NCBI GenBank assembly: GCA_001940705.1
Contig: MEHG01000004.1
Span: 1 to 48,608, forward strand
DNA from: Candidatus Thorarchaeota archaeon AB_25
GTDB taxonomy: Archaea; Asgardarchaeota; Thorarchaeia; Thorarchaeales; Thorarchaeaceae
Direction of reading: 5' to 3'
DNA: 48,608 bases
The notes under the pieces were generated by a model. The model was not told the DNA's origin and ran no database searches. It saw only the letters and a list, made by a program, of their open reading frames with translations. Positions within the stretch are counted from its first letter, which is position 1; every line of letters begins with the position of its first letter. The position numbers were made by a program, and so were the translations under genes. Below are positions 34,717 through 43,246 of the stretch, one piece after another.

Positions 34717-35571
34717 TTGTTCACTAGGCGGGGCATTGCACTAATCGTTGCGGCAGTAGTCATTGGAGCCACTACAACACTCGTAATCCTGGAGAGTGAT
34801 GTCTTAGTTGAACCAAGATTGCAGTATCATGTAGAGGTGCGATATGAGGCTGGAGACGAGCCTAACCGTTGGTGCTCAATTAGACTCTTGAATATGCACG
34901 ATACGAATGTGACGGTCTCTTGTGTTGACGACCCTCTGCTGCTTTACTCACTTGACATTGACCTCTACAAGCCAGGTCGGATAGGCCGCGACTTTATTCT
35001 CGAAACCTCTCAAACGAAGCTCAATCTCAATTACTATGAAGGGTATAATCTCTATGATCCACAGATTCTCTATCGTATGAAGTCAGTGAGAGTGATTCTA
35101 GGTTCAGCAACCAACTACACTTTTTTTGTTAATGGAGGCAATCTTAATTCATCAATCAGTTTGGGAGATGGCACAACTGTTAATCTGCTGAATAAATTTG
35201 ACTACCTGGCAAATGGAACATTGAAACTTCATCTAGGACACAACATCACCTACTACAGATGGCCCGAATTCCAAAAATACTACATTACAATTGATGACAA
35301 CCAAGAATACCATGAATTTTACTCGTTCTACGATTTAGAATCGACTCAGATTACTATTGACCTTCCACGACCATGGGAGTGTAGCATATGGGGTGGCTGG
35401 CACGAGTGGACGACTACTGAGAACATTGGGTGGATCCCAATTAATCCCCACAATGGTGTCATTTGGAGTATAGCCACTCCTGGATATGACAATGGAAGTT
35501 CAAGGATTGACTTTGAACTCTACTCCAGAAGAGTAAACGCAAGTCTATTCTATTGGAATCATTCAGGATAG
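34717..35571 (+). CDS. uncharacterised membrane-anchored extracellular protein
   Basis: The 284-residue protein starts MFTRRGIALIVAAVVIGATTTLVIL, an N-terminal TM anchor or signal peptide. The rest is a beta-rich, aromatic external domain with several Asn-X-Ser/Thr sites (NVTVS, NYTFF, NGTLK, NITYY, NASLF), as usual for secreted archaeal proteins. There are two cysteines, Cys53 and Cys69, which may form a disulfide. Trp-rich segments near the end (WGGWHEWTTTENIGWIP) suggest a carbohydrate- or protein-binding surface. The TTG start is followed by two Arg before the helix and preceded by AGGTG about 11 bases upstream. No family is recognised. Confidence 0.7.
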   Translation: MFTRRGIALIVAAVVIGATTTLVILESDVLVEPRLQYHVEVRYEAGDEPNRWCSIRLLNMHDTNVTVSCVDDPLLLYSLDIDLYKPGRIGRDFILETSQTKLNLNYYEGYNLYDPQILYRMKSVRVILGSATNYTFFVNGGNLNSSISLGDGTTVNLLNKFDYLANGTLKLHLGHNITYYRWPEFQKYYITIDDNQEYHEFYSFYDLESTQITIDLPRPWECSIWGGWHEWTTTENIGWIPINPHNGVIWSIATPGYDNGSSRIDFELYSRRVNASLFYWNHSG

Positions 35572-35645
35572 GACAATAAACGGTCAAGAGTTGACTGATG
35601 TTCAAAGGATGAAATTTCAACGAATCGCTCCCATTTGCTTTTCAA

Positions 35646-36605
35646 CTAGAACATCTCTTTTAGACGAGTAATCTTTCCACGAGTGTAGTCAATAATAGCG
35701 GACCTGCTCTCTTCTGATGATAGGTTCGGTTCTATCAATCCAGACTCCATTGAAAGAAGTCGATCCAAACTCCAGTTGACAATATATGAAACTGCGACTA
35801 CTCTAAGGTCATTAACCTCTTCCATTTCGTCGGAACGGACTATTCCTGGAGGAGTCTTTTCGGATACGGCATTAGGTGTTTCAAGTAGGAATGCCAGATC
35901 ATAGAGGTGATTTCCGTACGCGCTGTCTTCGAAATCGAGTAATATGACGTTTCCAGTTTGAAATACGATATTGGGAATCCAAAGGTCGCCGTGCATCAGT
36001 GTTGGAGTCCATACACCCAGTGAATCTACGAATGAAAGAACATCAGGATACACCTTCTTCATTTTATCAATCAATGTACCTACTTCTTGTGACACATCAG
36101 CGAGTCCTACATGGTTCTCAACAAGAGAGTACCAAGATGTCACGTGATCTGACGGGGACTTGTATCGTTTAAGATGTGGGATTTTTTGTCTGATTATGAG
36201 ATCTAGGCAATCCTTGAGCAACGATGTTTCATGGTCCGAAAAATCTGTGAGAGAATCATGAATGATCCCATCAATGTATTCGAAGATGATGAAGGGAATT
36301 GCGTTTGTATCAGATAGTTGACCTTTGGCTAGAGGGCGTGCTGCAATCCCAAGCTCGTTGAAATGCAGGCTAATATCAAAGAGTTGATTGTACAGATTGA
36401 CATCATGGGGAGATATTGAACATGGTAGTTTCAACACAAAATCCAGATTATTTGATTGACCACGGATATTGATGTTAGACCATCCACCGAGTGTATTATG
36501 CTCCAATGATATGGTGTCATCAAATATTTCACAAACATCCAGCAGAACGTGCTCTAGTTCGTTGATTGTGTATCCGTGAACCCGTTCAACGTGACGCTCT
36601 GTCAT
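35646..36605 (-). CDS. aminoglycoside/choline phosphotransferase-fold kinase (APH family)
   Basis: A small-molecule kinase of about 319 residues. The catalytic loop is LMHGDLWIPNIVF (brings His-Gly-Asp and Asn), and the metal-binding DFEDSAYGNHLYDLAFLLE matches the APH-type DxE-x-G-xxxxDLA pattern. The N-terminal lobe has WSNINIRGQSNNLDFVLKLP, where Lys is the likely ATP-contacting residue. The reading frame extends 29 codons upstream, but that would overlap the divergent gene starting at 36661, so the ATG at 36605 is preferred; a GTG at 36623 is an alternative. The substrate (choline, sugar, fructosamine or antibiotic) cannot be read from the sequence. Confidence 0.82.
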   Translation of the reverse strand: MTERHVERVHGYTINELEHVLLDVCEIFDDTISLEHNTLGGWSNINIRGQSNNLDFVLKLPCSISPHDVNLYNQLFDISLHFNELGIAARPLAKGQLSDTNAIPFIIFEYIDGIIHDSLTDFSDHETSLLKDCLDLIIRQKIPHLKRYKSPSDHVTSWYSLVENHVGLADVSQEVGTLIDKMKKVYPDVLSFVDSLGVWTPTLMHGDLWIPNIVFQTGNVILLDFEDSAYGNHLYDLAFLLETPNAVSEKTPPGIVRSDEMEEVNDLRVVAVSYIVNWSLDRLLSMESGLIEPNLSSEESRSAIIDYTRGKITRLKEMF

Positions 36606-36660
36606 CTCGAGTGTCAGGAACACAGCAACTTCTAAAAGGCTGTCGGGAGCCCCTCGAAAT

Positions 36661-36948
36661 ATGAACGGGAGAGACCTCATTCTCATCCTCACACACCTAT
36701 TCAGAAAGAAAGGGAATCCTGTTCTAGTAGAGGATGCAGTCGAGTTCCTTTCTTTCAGATGTCGATATGGTAGCCCGAGTCAGGTAAGACGAATGCTAAC
36801 AATGGCGGTTAGCAACGAATTGATCTCTAGAACCGAAAACTCACTCAAAGCAGAATTTTTGTACGACCGACAAAACCTCGCACCCAATCTAACATCTGCA
36901 TTGTGTGACAAGGTTAGAATAGAAAGGCAAATCGACCCGATGTACTAG
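36661..36948 (+). CDS. DUF2240-like small protein
   Basis: A 95-residue protein resembling archaeal DUF2240: an N-terminal helix, LVEDAVEFLSFRCRYGSPSQVRRMLTMAV (a winged-helix-like block with the typical Ser-Pro-x-Gln/Ala turn), a short strand with ISRTENSLKAEF, and LAPNLT in place of the IPxxFxP end. Function is not known. The ATG lies about 25 bases after TTCTAAAA (near 36631-36638), consistent with a leaderless mRNA. Its TAG overlaps the stop of the convergent clamp-loader gene by three bases. The match is by eye and moderate. Confidence 0.6.
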   Translation: MNGRDLILILTHLFRKKGNPVLVEDAVEFLSFRCRYGSPSQVRRMLTMAVSNELISRTENSLKAEFLYDRQNLAPNLTSALCDKVRIERQIDPMY

Positions 36949-38057
36949 GTTTCTTCCGCAGCAATTGCTCGAATGGATGCCAGTAATGCGGCCAAATGAA
37001 CGAAGGCATTCTTCCCTTGAAGAAGACGATAATCAATCTCTGCAACTCTATCTAAGACTTTGCTGAGAACTTCAGGTGAAAAGGGTCGTTTCACGAGGTC
37101 CCGTTCGATCTCAAGACAAACCTCTTGCGGTGAATATCCATCGATGGCGACCAGATTTCGAATTTCTTTTCTTGCATGTTCATACTGACCATCTAGTGCG
37201 AGTGTTACGACATTGCGAGCTCTAGCTGTTAGCTGAGTTTCAGAATACTCGTATACAATGTCTTCAGTCACAATGTTACTTGCGGTGGATGTTATTTGAA
37301 GCAAGTTAATTGCACGCCTTAGGTCCCCTTCAGACTCCCTAGCTATAGTTGTCACAGCTGGTTCATCTATAGTCACGTGCTCCTTAGCCGCTATATCAGA
37401 TATTAGTCCCTGTACAACTTCATCGGATGGTGTTGGAAAATTAAGAGTCAGAGACCGTGAAATGATTGCAGGACTCCAACCTGAAAGTGATGGAGTGATT
37501 AGTATGAATCGACAGGCATCGCTGTATAATTCCATGGTTCTTCGAAGTCCTTGTTGCATACTCGACGTTAATGCGTCTGCTTCGTCAAGGACTAGTATCT
37601 TGACCTTCTCGTCAGCAACTGTAGCGGTTGATGCAAAGAATCGGATTGCTTCTGATAGCAATTCGCGTCTGGTTGGGTCTCCTGAACGACCTCGGGCGTT
37701 ACGAGCTGCCTTTGCTTCGCGAAAGATGACAGACATATACTCGTCTAACTCGGATCTCTCATCACGCCCAAGCTTCGCAAGATCTTGAACTGAACGTTTT
37801 GCCTTGGTGATTGGAATATCCCAGATATCACGGATGTTCAACATCTTGAAATTCGCACCAAAGCTATCCCCAAGAATCTCTTTCGAAAAAAGCTCAGCAG
37901 CAGCAGTCTTTCCAGTTCCTGTGGGTCCATAGAATATCATATTAGCGAAAACACTGGATTCAACTAAAGATTTCAATTGGCTAATTGTATTGTCCTTACC
38001 AACGAAATCATTCCAATCTTTGGGCCTATATTTTACACTCCAAAGGACCGGTTCCAA
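36945..38057 (-). CDS. divergent replication factor C small-subunit-like ATPase
   Basis: A 370-residue AAA+ clamp-loader protein. It begins MEPVLWSVKYRPKDWNDFVG (the RFC box), followed by Walker A GPTGTGKT (44-51), Walker B LVLDEADAL (156-163) and QQGLRRTMELY. Two features are odd. About 60-70 extra residues, basic and charged, lie between Walker A and B (about 77-147). The SRC box arginine finger region reads IISRSLTLNF, with Ser replacing Cys. The C-terminal collar domain is present. It is probably a second RFC small subunit, or a dedicated clamp-loader variant, instead of the main RfcS. The canonical copy is not in this window. Confidence 0.82.
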   Translation of the reverse strand: MEPVLWSVKYRPKDWNDFVGKDNTISQLKSLVESSVFANMIFYGPTGTGKTAAAELFSKEILGDSFGANFKMLNIRDIWDIPITKAKRSVQDLAKLGRDERSELDEYMSVIFREAKAARNARGRSGDPTRRELLSEAIRFFASTATVADEKVKILVLDEADALTSSMQQGLRRTMELYSDACRFILITPSLSGWSPAIISRSLTLNFPTPSDEVVQGLISDIAAKEHVTIDEPAVTTIARESEGDLRRAINLLQITSTASNIVTEDIVYEYSETQLTARARNVVTLALDGQYEHARKEIRNLVAIDGYSPQEVCLEIERDLVKRPFSPEVLSKVLDRVAEIDYRLLQGKNAFVHLAALLASIRAIAAEET

Positions 38058-38218
38058 TTTTTCACCCAGAATCGGGTCATATCATGTGAAGATAAGCTTG
38101 TTTCTTTTTCTAATTGAGCTGTCAATGCCACTCAGTTGTGCAATATGACAAAACCAAAAGCTCCTTATATGTTCAAAAGCTGGGCGCTTGTTTGCAACTG
38201 ACAATTTTGCGGTCGGTA

Positions 38219-39943
38219 ATGACAATGGCAAAAGAAACTCTGGAGAAAGAACTTGAACATATTCTTAGAGAGGACTTGCTCGTTGCATGTCAATATTGGT
38301 CGATTGACGTTACAGGTAAGGATAGTGGAACTTCTCTTATCAAAATGCTCGCTGAGAAGATGCGGATACCTGAAGAGAGAGAGAGAGTTTTTGTCACGTT
38401 TTCTCAACTTGAGCGGGATTTGCTTGGAATCCTTACACTCAGTGGAGGAGCTATGAGCTACGACCGCCTCAAGCCTTTTAGAAAAATTTACAGTTACGGC
38501 CAGCTGAATCAGACTGAGAGAGATCTTCGAAAGAAAGGCGTAATCATCAGACGAATGATGTCACGATTGACAGAGTTTGGGCGAGAAGTTGCAGAGTTCA
38601 AGGTTCTAAGTTTTTTGAATCCCCATCTGAGAGAATTTTTCGAGGTGAAACCTGAGCCTCGACCAGAGAAACCAAAGAAGGTGAAGAACATTGTAAATGA
38701 GCGAGACACCTTGCTCATTGATATGCTCCTTCTTGTGTCATATTTAGCTAAAAAAGAGGTGCATCTCACGAGTTCTTGGGAATTTCCTAGAAGGGAGATT
38801 GACCACATCAAGGAACCAATGTCTAAGGCAACAGATGAGCGATTTGAACTGGTTCAAAAGATGGCTCGAAAAATGGGAGCTTACACAGTGGGAGAAGGAG
38901 ATAGAGTCCAGCCATCCAAGATTGGTCTCCTATTCGCAGGTGAGCATCGTCATGTAGCTCGCAGATTACTTCTGTCCCAACTTGGGAGAACGAGAGCAAT
39001 CTGGGCCACTCCAGATCAACCCACTGAGTACACACTCAACCTAGGAATATGCAGACTTAGAGAGAGTACGTCTAAAGAGTGGGTCAGTGTAGAGGAACTC
39101 AAGGATTGGATCAGAAGTGAACTCTTTATTGAGAATCAGCAGTTGAAGTGGATCCAAGTCGATGAGGATAGAGTTCAATTATCTCTTGAAACTCCGATAC
39201 TCCTTGGGTTGATTGAAGCAGCATATCGCGGCAAGAAACTTCTTGCAGTTAGACTGACGGATGTGGGTGAGAACGTTCTCAAAGGAACACCCTATGAATC
39301 ACCTAAGGGACAAGATTCATTCTTTGTACTACCAAACTTCGAGATTACAGTTTACACCAGCGAGATGGAATATCAGGACCTGTATCGTTTAATGCTCATA
39401 ACAGAGCCAGTCCAGACTGATGTAGTTAGTACATTCAAGATTACTGATAAATCAGTCTTCGAGGCGATTGAGATTGGACTTCGAGAAAACGACATCCTTG
39501 GTTTTCTGGAGAAGAAGAGTAACAAACCTGTACCTAGAAATGTAGTGAGGTCCATAACAGATTGGACATCTCAGACCACATTTTCAACAATATCAGATAT
39601 CACACTCTTTGAGACTGAGAATGAACAAGATCTCGAAGATCTGATGTTGATACCAGCTTTCACAAAACAGGTTGTCAGAAAGGTAGGACCTACAGCGGTT
39701 ATAGTATCTGGTGATGTGGAGGAGCTCAGCGAAAAACTTCGCAAGCACAAATGCATGGTTCGTAGAAAATTCGGAGAAGAAGAGGTAGCTACCTCAACAG
39801 ATTCGTCAGTTGCTGAGCAATTCTTGATATACGGTGAAGAGCAGGGGATTGAAGACGTACCAGACCTCTGTAATGATTGCCCAGCTTTACAGTCGTGCAA
39901 CAAGGTCATTAGACGACGAAGCCAGACAAAAAGAGGTGGTTAG
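38219..39943 (+). CDS. Helicase_C_3 (XPB-associated type) domain protein
   Basis: A product of about 574 residues. The C-terminal third (about 360-500) matches the Helicase_C_3/XPB-Ssl2-like C-terminal family: FFVLPNFEITVYTSEMEY, FKITDKSVFEAIEIGLREND, ILGFLEKKSNKPVPRNVVRS and ITDWTSQ. The N-terminal part is helical with winged-helix-like segments (LERDLLGILTLSGGAMSYDR). Near the end is a Cys cluster LCNDCPALQSCN. There is no helicase motif I or II, so it is not a helicase itself. Such proteins accompany XPB in bacteria. The frame opens upstream at 38114, but TTATATG (38164-38170) is probably the promoter, so ATG 38219 (or 38225) is the likely start. Confidence 0.75.
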   Translation: MTMAKETLEKELEHILREDLLVACQYWSIDVTGKDSGTSLIKMLAEKMRIPEERERVFVTFSQLERDLLGILTLSGGAMSYDRLKPFRKIYSYGQLNQTERDLRKKGVIIRRMMSRLTEFGREVAEFKVLSFLNPHLREFFEVKPEPRPEKPKKVKNIVNERDTLLIDMLLLVSYLAKKEVHLTSSWEFPRREIDHIKEPMSKATDERFELVQKMARKMGAYTVGEGDRVQPSKIGLLFAGEHRHVARRLLLSQLGRTRAIWATPDQPTEYTLNLGICRLRESTSKEWVSVEELKDWIRSELFIENQQLKWIQVDEDRVQLSLETPILLGLIEAAYRGKKLLAVRLTDVGENVLKGTPYESPKGQDSFFVLPNFEITVYTSEMEYQDLYRLMLITEPVQTDVVSTFKITDKSVFEAIEIGLRENDILGFLEKKSNKPVPRNVVRSITDWTSQTTFSTISDITLFETENEQDLEDLMLIPAFTKQVVRKVGPTAVIVSGDVEELSEKLRKHKCMVRRKFGEEEVATSTDSSVAEQFLIYGEEQGIEDVPDLCNDCPALQSCNKVIRRRSQTKRGG

Positions 39944-39969
39944 AACTGACAGGTCTCCTTCCCAGAGAG

Positions 39970-40977
39970 TTGGTTGGTCATTTCTTTGGTGTAGGGAGTC
40001 TCGGTGAACCAGACCCTGCAATACCTCTGGGCTATGTGAAGCACCTCAAACTTCCATATACTTACAGTATAACTTCTCTGCGCGAGGAGGATATGATACG
40101 ACAATTCGCAGTCCTTTCAGAAGGATTTGAAGAAGAGGGGGATTTCATTCTCGATGTAGATATTCATACATACCGAGAGATGGTGAGCGATGACGGACCC
40201 CTGATGTTGGACAAGGAACATGGACATAGTTTCTACCTGATGAAGAATGGGACACGATACCCCATATTCAAGACACAACAGACTGCTCCAGCCTCAATGT
40301 GCTTCAGCATTAGAGATAGCAGTGGAAAGCAACATGTCACACAGAATATGTTCCATTTCTTTCAAAGACTGATGGCACGAATATCGATTGGTCAAGTCCA
40401 ATACCTAAGAGAGTTCTGTGACACAATTATTCTGTGTCAAGATGATCCTAGCTTGGGATTAGTGTCTGAGATAGTCAACCAAGGACAAGCACCGGGACTT
40501 ACTCTAAGAGATATAATTCAGAAGACAGACAGCGTCTATCCCGATAGTGTCATTCCAGCGTTCCATTATTGCGATGACTGGCGTCAGATGGAATTCGACG
40601 GGTGGTATCCACTCTGGGAGAGCAAACCAAAGTTGGCGCACCTTGATGTTGTTCGGTACCCACCAGAGGTGAGTCAGGAACAAGCAGAGAAAATGAATGC
40701 GTTCATGAAAAAGGGAGGAGGTTTCGCCCTAGGTGTTTTACCTAACGTTGATGATTCATACTCAAAGTCCATTCTTGAAACCCTTCAATCTAACCTGAAA
40801 CAAAGTGTTCGATTCTTGAATGATAGTGGTGTCGACCTAAATCTTGTGAAAAAGAACACAATGATCTCTACCCAGTGCGGCCTCTCCGGAGCGAGTCCAG
40901 AACTATCCAGGAAGATACATGAGGAGAGTTCTAAGTTCCAAGAGATTTTCTTAGAGGCTCTTGAACCCTCAAAGTAA
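39970..40977 (+). CDS. MetE C-terminal-like (UROD/MetE superfamily) protein
   Basis: A 335-residue TIM-barrel protein related to cobalamin-independent methionine synthase cores. The zinc ligand pair is seen as His199 and Cys201 (PAFHYCDDW), with a third Cys303 in ISTQCGLSG, matching the PDCGL motif. IILCQDDPSLGL (155-164) corresponds to the DEPxL strand. Archaeal short MetE-type proteins have the same layout. The start TTG at 39970 lies 26 bases after the upstream stop. Methyl donor and acceptor are unknown; methionine synthesis is inferred from family. Glu209 or Glu217 is a candidate for the fourth ligand. Confidence 0.72.
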   Translation: MVGHFFGVGSLGEPDPAIPLGYVKHLKLPYTYSITSLREEDMIRQFAVLSEGFEEEGDFILDVDIHTYREMVSDDGPLMLDKEHGHSFYLMKNGTRYPIFKTQQTAPASMCFSIRDSSGKQHVTQNMFHFFQRLMARISIGQVQYLREFCDTIILCQDDPSLGLVSEIVNQGQAPGLTLRDIIQKTDSVYPDSVIPAFHYCDDWRQMEFDGWYPLWESKPKLAHLDVVRYPPEVSQEQAEKMNAFMKKGGGFALGVLPNVDDSYSKSILETLQSNLKQSVRFLNDSGVDLNLVKKNTMISTQCGLSGASPELSRKIHEESSKFQEIFLEALEPSK

Positions 40978-41001
40978 TCTTGAACCTCTTTTTCAATGAC
41001 C

Positions 41002-41853
41002 TCAGAAAGGCAACGGTATGACTCTTGGAGGGATGTGTGGTTGGATAAATCCTGGGAACCAGATATTCATCAAAGGTAACAATGGCATCAGTACAACTGC
41101 CACGAGGAGTAGCGTTGCAAATGTAATCGTATGAATTGAGGTCACGTAAGTGTAGTATGGCCTTATGTAGGAATAGAATGCAAAAGCGGGAATTGATAAT
41201 GCGACCATCGCCATTATCTCTACAGAGTCGAAGAAGAATGGCATTGACATTGGCCAGAGGAAATAGAATATCCAAGTGATCTTCTCACTCGATGTTTCGT
41301 GGTGTGCAATCTTGTGAATTCCATCAACTCCCTGCGACAAGAAGAATACTGGAATTAAAAGCCACCATTGAAGGCCTACGAAGAACATTGGACCTGCGTA
41401 GAACAGAAGATCTCCTACACTCTCGACTCGCTCCCAGAGTGGGTTCCTGCTGACGAACTCGGTCATCTCAGTCATGTAGTATCCGAGCATCTGGAATGCA
41501 ACAAGGACAGGCAGTAGGACAAATGAAATTGCAATCATGATAACTGCAGCTTTGGGAAGCTCAGGTATCTTTCCCTCATGATAATTGTCGAGGGGATAGA
41601 TCCCATGAAGTGTGAAGGCTACAGCAAGAACTACCATCCCAGTAGGAAGGAAGAACAGTGGTTGGAAGATGAACTGGAATATCCCAAAGCCTTGATACAC
41701 ATTTCCAGAGATTGGAGTGAATGAAGCATCTAGAATCGGGAGGAAATACCAGACTCCAAACACAACTAGGAGTTCAGGAATCAGCATCTTCAGTCGATAG
41801 TCTTGGACGAACTTCATTACTGGGCCTGGTTCTTTGGTTTGTTCTTCCATCAT
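41002..41853 (-). CDS. polytopic membrane protein (unknown)
   Basis: A 283-residue protein with about six or seven hydrophobic helices: ELLVVFGVWYFLPIL, LFFLPTGMVVLAVAFTL, AAVIMIAISFVLLPVLVAF, FFVGLQWWLLIPVFFLSQG, MSMPFFFDSVEIMAMVALSI and TITFATLLLVAVVLMPLLPL. A short loop between helices contains HKIAHHETSSEK, and the N-terminus is acidic and cytoplasmic. I know no matching family. GGAGCGG lies 4 bases before the ATG. It is the last gene of a five-gene minus-strand operon of membrane proteins. Confidence 0.72.
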   Translation of the reverse strand: MMEEQTKEPGPVMKFVQDYRLKMLIPELLVVFGVWYFLPILDASFTPISGNVYQGFGIFQFIFQPLFFLPTGMVVLAVAFTLHGIYPLDNYHEGKIPELPKAAVIMIAISFVLLPVLVAFQMLGYYMTEMTEFVSRNPLWERVESVGDLLFYAGPMFFVGLQWWLLIPVFFLSQGVDGIHKIAHHETSSEKITWIFYFLWPMSMPFFFDSVEIMAMVALSIPAFAFYSYIRPYYTYVTSIHTITFATLLLVAVVLMPLLPLMNIWFPGFIQPHIPPRVIPLPF

Positions 41854-41867
41854 ACACCGCTCCTTAG

Positions 41868-42158
41868 TTAATCGAAGGTAGGCTTTCGAGTGGCCACATC
41901 CTCATCCTCCTCACGGAGTTTGTGCTGGAAAGGCCGACCTTGGCCATAGATTGCTGGATCCATGCCTTTGGTCTTGTTCATTATGGTGTAAAAGCCGCCA
42001 ATCTGAATGGCTAATGAAATTAGTGAGATCACAAACACATCCGGGAAGTACTCATGAGTGAAGAGCTGAAGAATCCAAACAGTTGGGTAGATGATCACTT
42101 GGATCAGTATTCCCAGGAGCAGAATCAAAACCCATTTGTTTGTCCAATTACCTGCCAT
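41868..42158 (-). CDS. two-TM small membrane protein
   Basis: A 96-residue protein with helices WVLILLLGILIQVIIYPTVWIL and VFVISLISLAIQIGGFYTI, and a charged C-terminal tail (REEDEDVATRKP) probably in the cytoplasm. AGGAAG about 10 bases upstream supports the ATG. It lies 15 bases from the next gene of the operon. It may be an accessory subunit of the neighbouring membrane proteins. No family is recognised. Confidence 0.68.
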   Translation of the reverse strand: MAGNWTNKWVLILLLGILIQVIIYPTVWILQLFTHEYFPDVFVISLISLAIQIGGFYTIMNKTKGMDPAIYGQGRPFQHKLREEDEDVATRKPTFD

Positions 42159-42234
42159 TCAATACCAACTTCCTAACGTGTTCAAGACACGCCCTCAGCC
42201 GGATTGTTCTATCAATTAAAGGTGTCTATGGCAC

Positions 42235-43200
42235 CTACTCTGGGTTATAGTTATCCTGCAGTTCTCCAGCAAGTAGAGCAGCTAGCTCTCTGAAATCGCC
42301 CATCGATATGTGAGGCACACTGCTTGTACGTTCTGGAATATCAAAACGAGCAACAATTACCATAACATCCTTGTCCATTGAATATTCAAGACGGGCTGGA
42401 TACCGTGTTGCAATTCGGAAAGAATCCTCATGTGGCGATACTCGACCACCCTTGTAGGCTGTACCAACAAGGTAAGGATAAGCAAACCCAGAATGAGAGA
42501 CCTGTACTTGGATTTGGACAGTCTCAGGAAGATTTTGGACATACGCCTTGACTTCGGCGTCAATGATTGTTTGAACACCTGACCGGACTCCTAGCTCTAC
42601 ATTCATCCCAGCTCTAATACCAGGGACACCTGCAAGTTCACTCGCGAAACTGTAGACATCGCCTTTCAAGGGGCGTGTGAAGAATTCTTGAGCATCAATC
42701 GAAGGGATTCTGAAACCAATGACAAACCCTGCCACCGCAACAATGCTGTATTCAAGGACAATGAAGAGAATTTGGTCAATGACTGGATCGAGTAGAACAA
42801 TGCTCATCGACTGTGACATCAATATCAGGAATCCAAAGACAAGGATGAATATGAGTGAACAACAACAGCTCAGATAGTCACCTGGGTTTGAATACAACTC
42901 ACCATAGGCATCTTCATACTGGTCCACCATATTCTCATAGTCAGTGAAACTCACCCACGTCTTTTTCTTCTCCCATTTTCCAGGATTGTAGTCGATCGCT
43001 TTCTTGGATCCTCCACCCATTCCTAGTGACACAAAGAAAAGGACAACGGGCATTCCAACGAATACAACCAGATTGTTGAAGGCGAGCAGGTTCAGATAGT
43101 TAATCATAATTCCTGCAACTGAGAAGAGAACTGCAATAATTGCGAATGCTCTGTTTACATTTCCTTGCCTACTATAATCGATGATTATTTCTTCGTTCAA
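42235..43200 (-). CDS. four-TM membrane protein, paralogue C of a tandem family
   Basis: This 321-residue protein has two TM hairpins. Between the hairpins is a cytoplasmic segment with KKAIDYNPGKW, then a Tyr-rich SFTDYENMVDQYEDAYGELY. The second hairpin leads to a beta-rich soluble domain containing AGVPGIRAGMNVELGVRSG. Both elements recur in the two genes upstream (SIVFIEPVW-type and SAPGISWSGVNLSLGEASG), so the three derive from one ancestor. A CCC run (YLSCCCSLIF) starts the third helix and is peculiar to this copy. It starts TTG at 43200. The function is unknown; a membrane-bound sensor or assembly factor is possible. Confidence 0.7.
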   Translation of the reverse strand: MNEEIIIDYSRQGNVNRAFAIIAVLFSVAGIMINYLNLLAFNNLVVFVGMPVVLFFVSLGMGGGSKKAIDYNPGKWEKKKTWVSFTDYENMVDQYEDAYGELYSNPGDYLSCCCSLIFILVFGFLILMSQSMSIVLLDPVIDQILFIVLEYSIVAVAGFVIGFRIPSIDAQEFFTRPLKGDVYSFASELAGVPGIRAGMNVELGVRSGVQTIIDAEVKAYVQNLPETVQIQVQVSHSGFAYPYLVGTAYKGGRVSPHEDSFRIATRYPARLEYSMDKDVMVIVARFDIPERTSSVPHISMGDFRELAALLAGELQDNYNPE

Positions 43201-43246
43201 TCCAAACCTTCCCTCAACTTTCTCATAACTTGGAGAGTGATAAGCT

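Noticed and set aside
38114-38218. 35-residue upstream extension of the Helicase_C_3 protein
   Set aside because: It spans a TATA-like TTATATG and has no SD; the ATG at 38219 gives a better layout.
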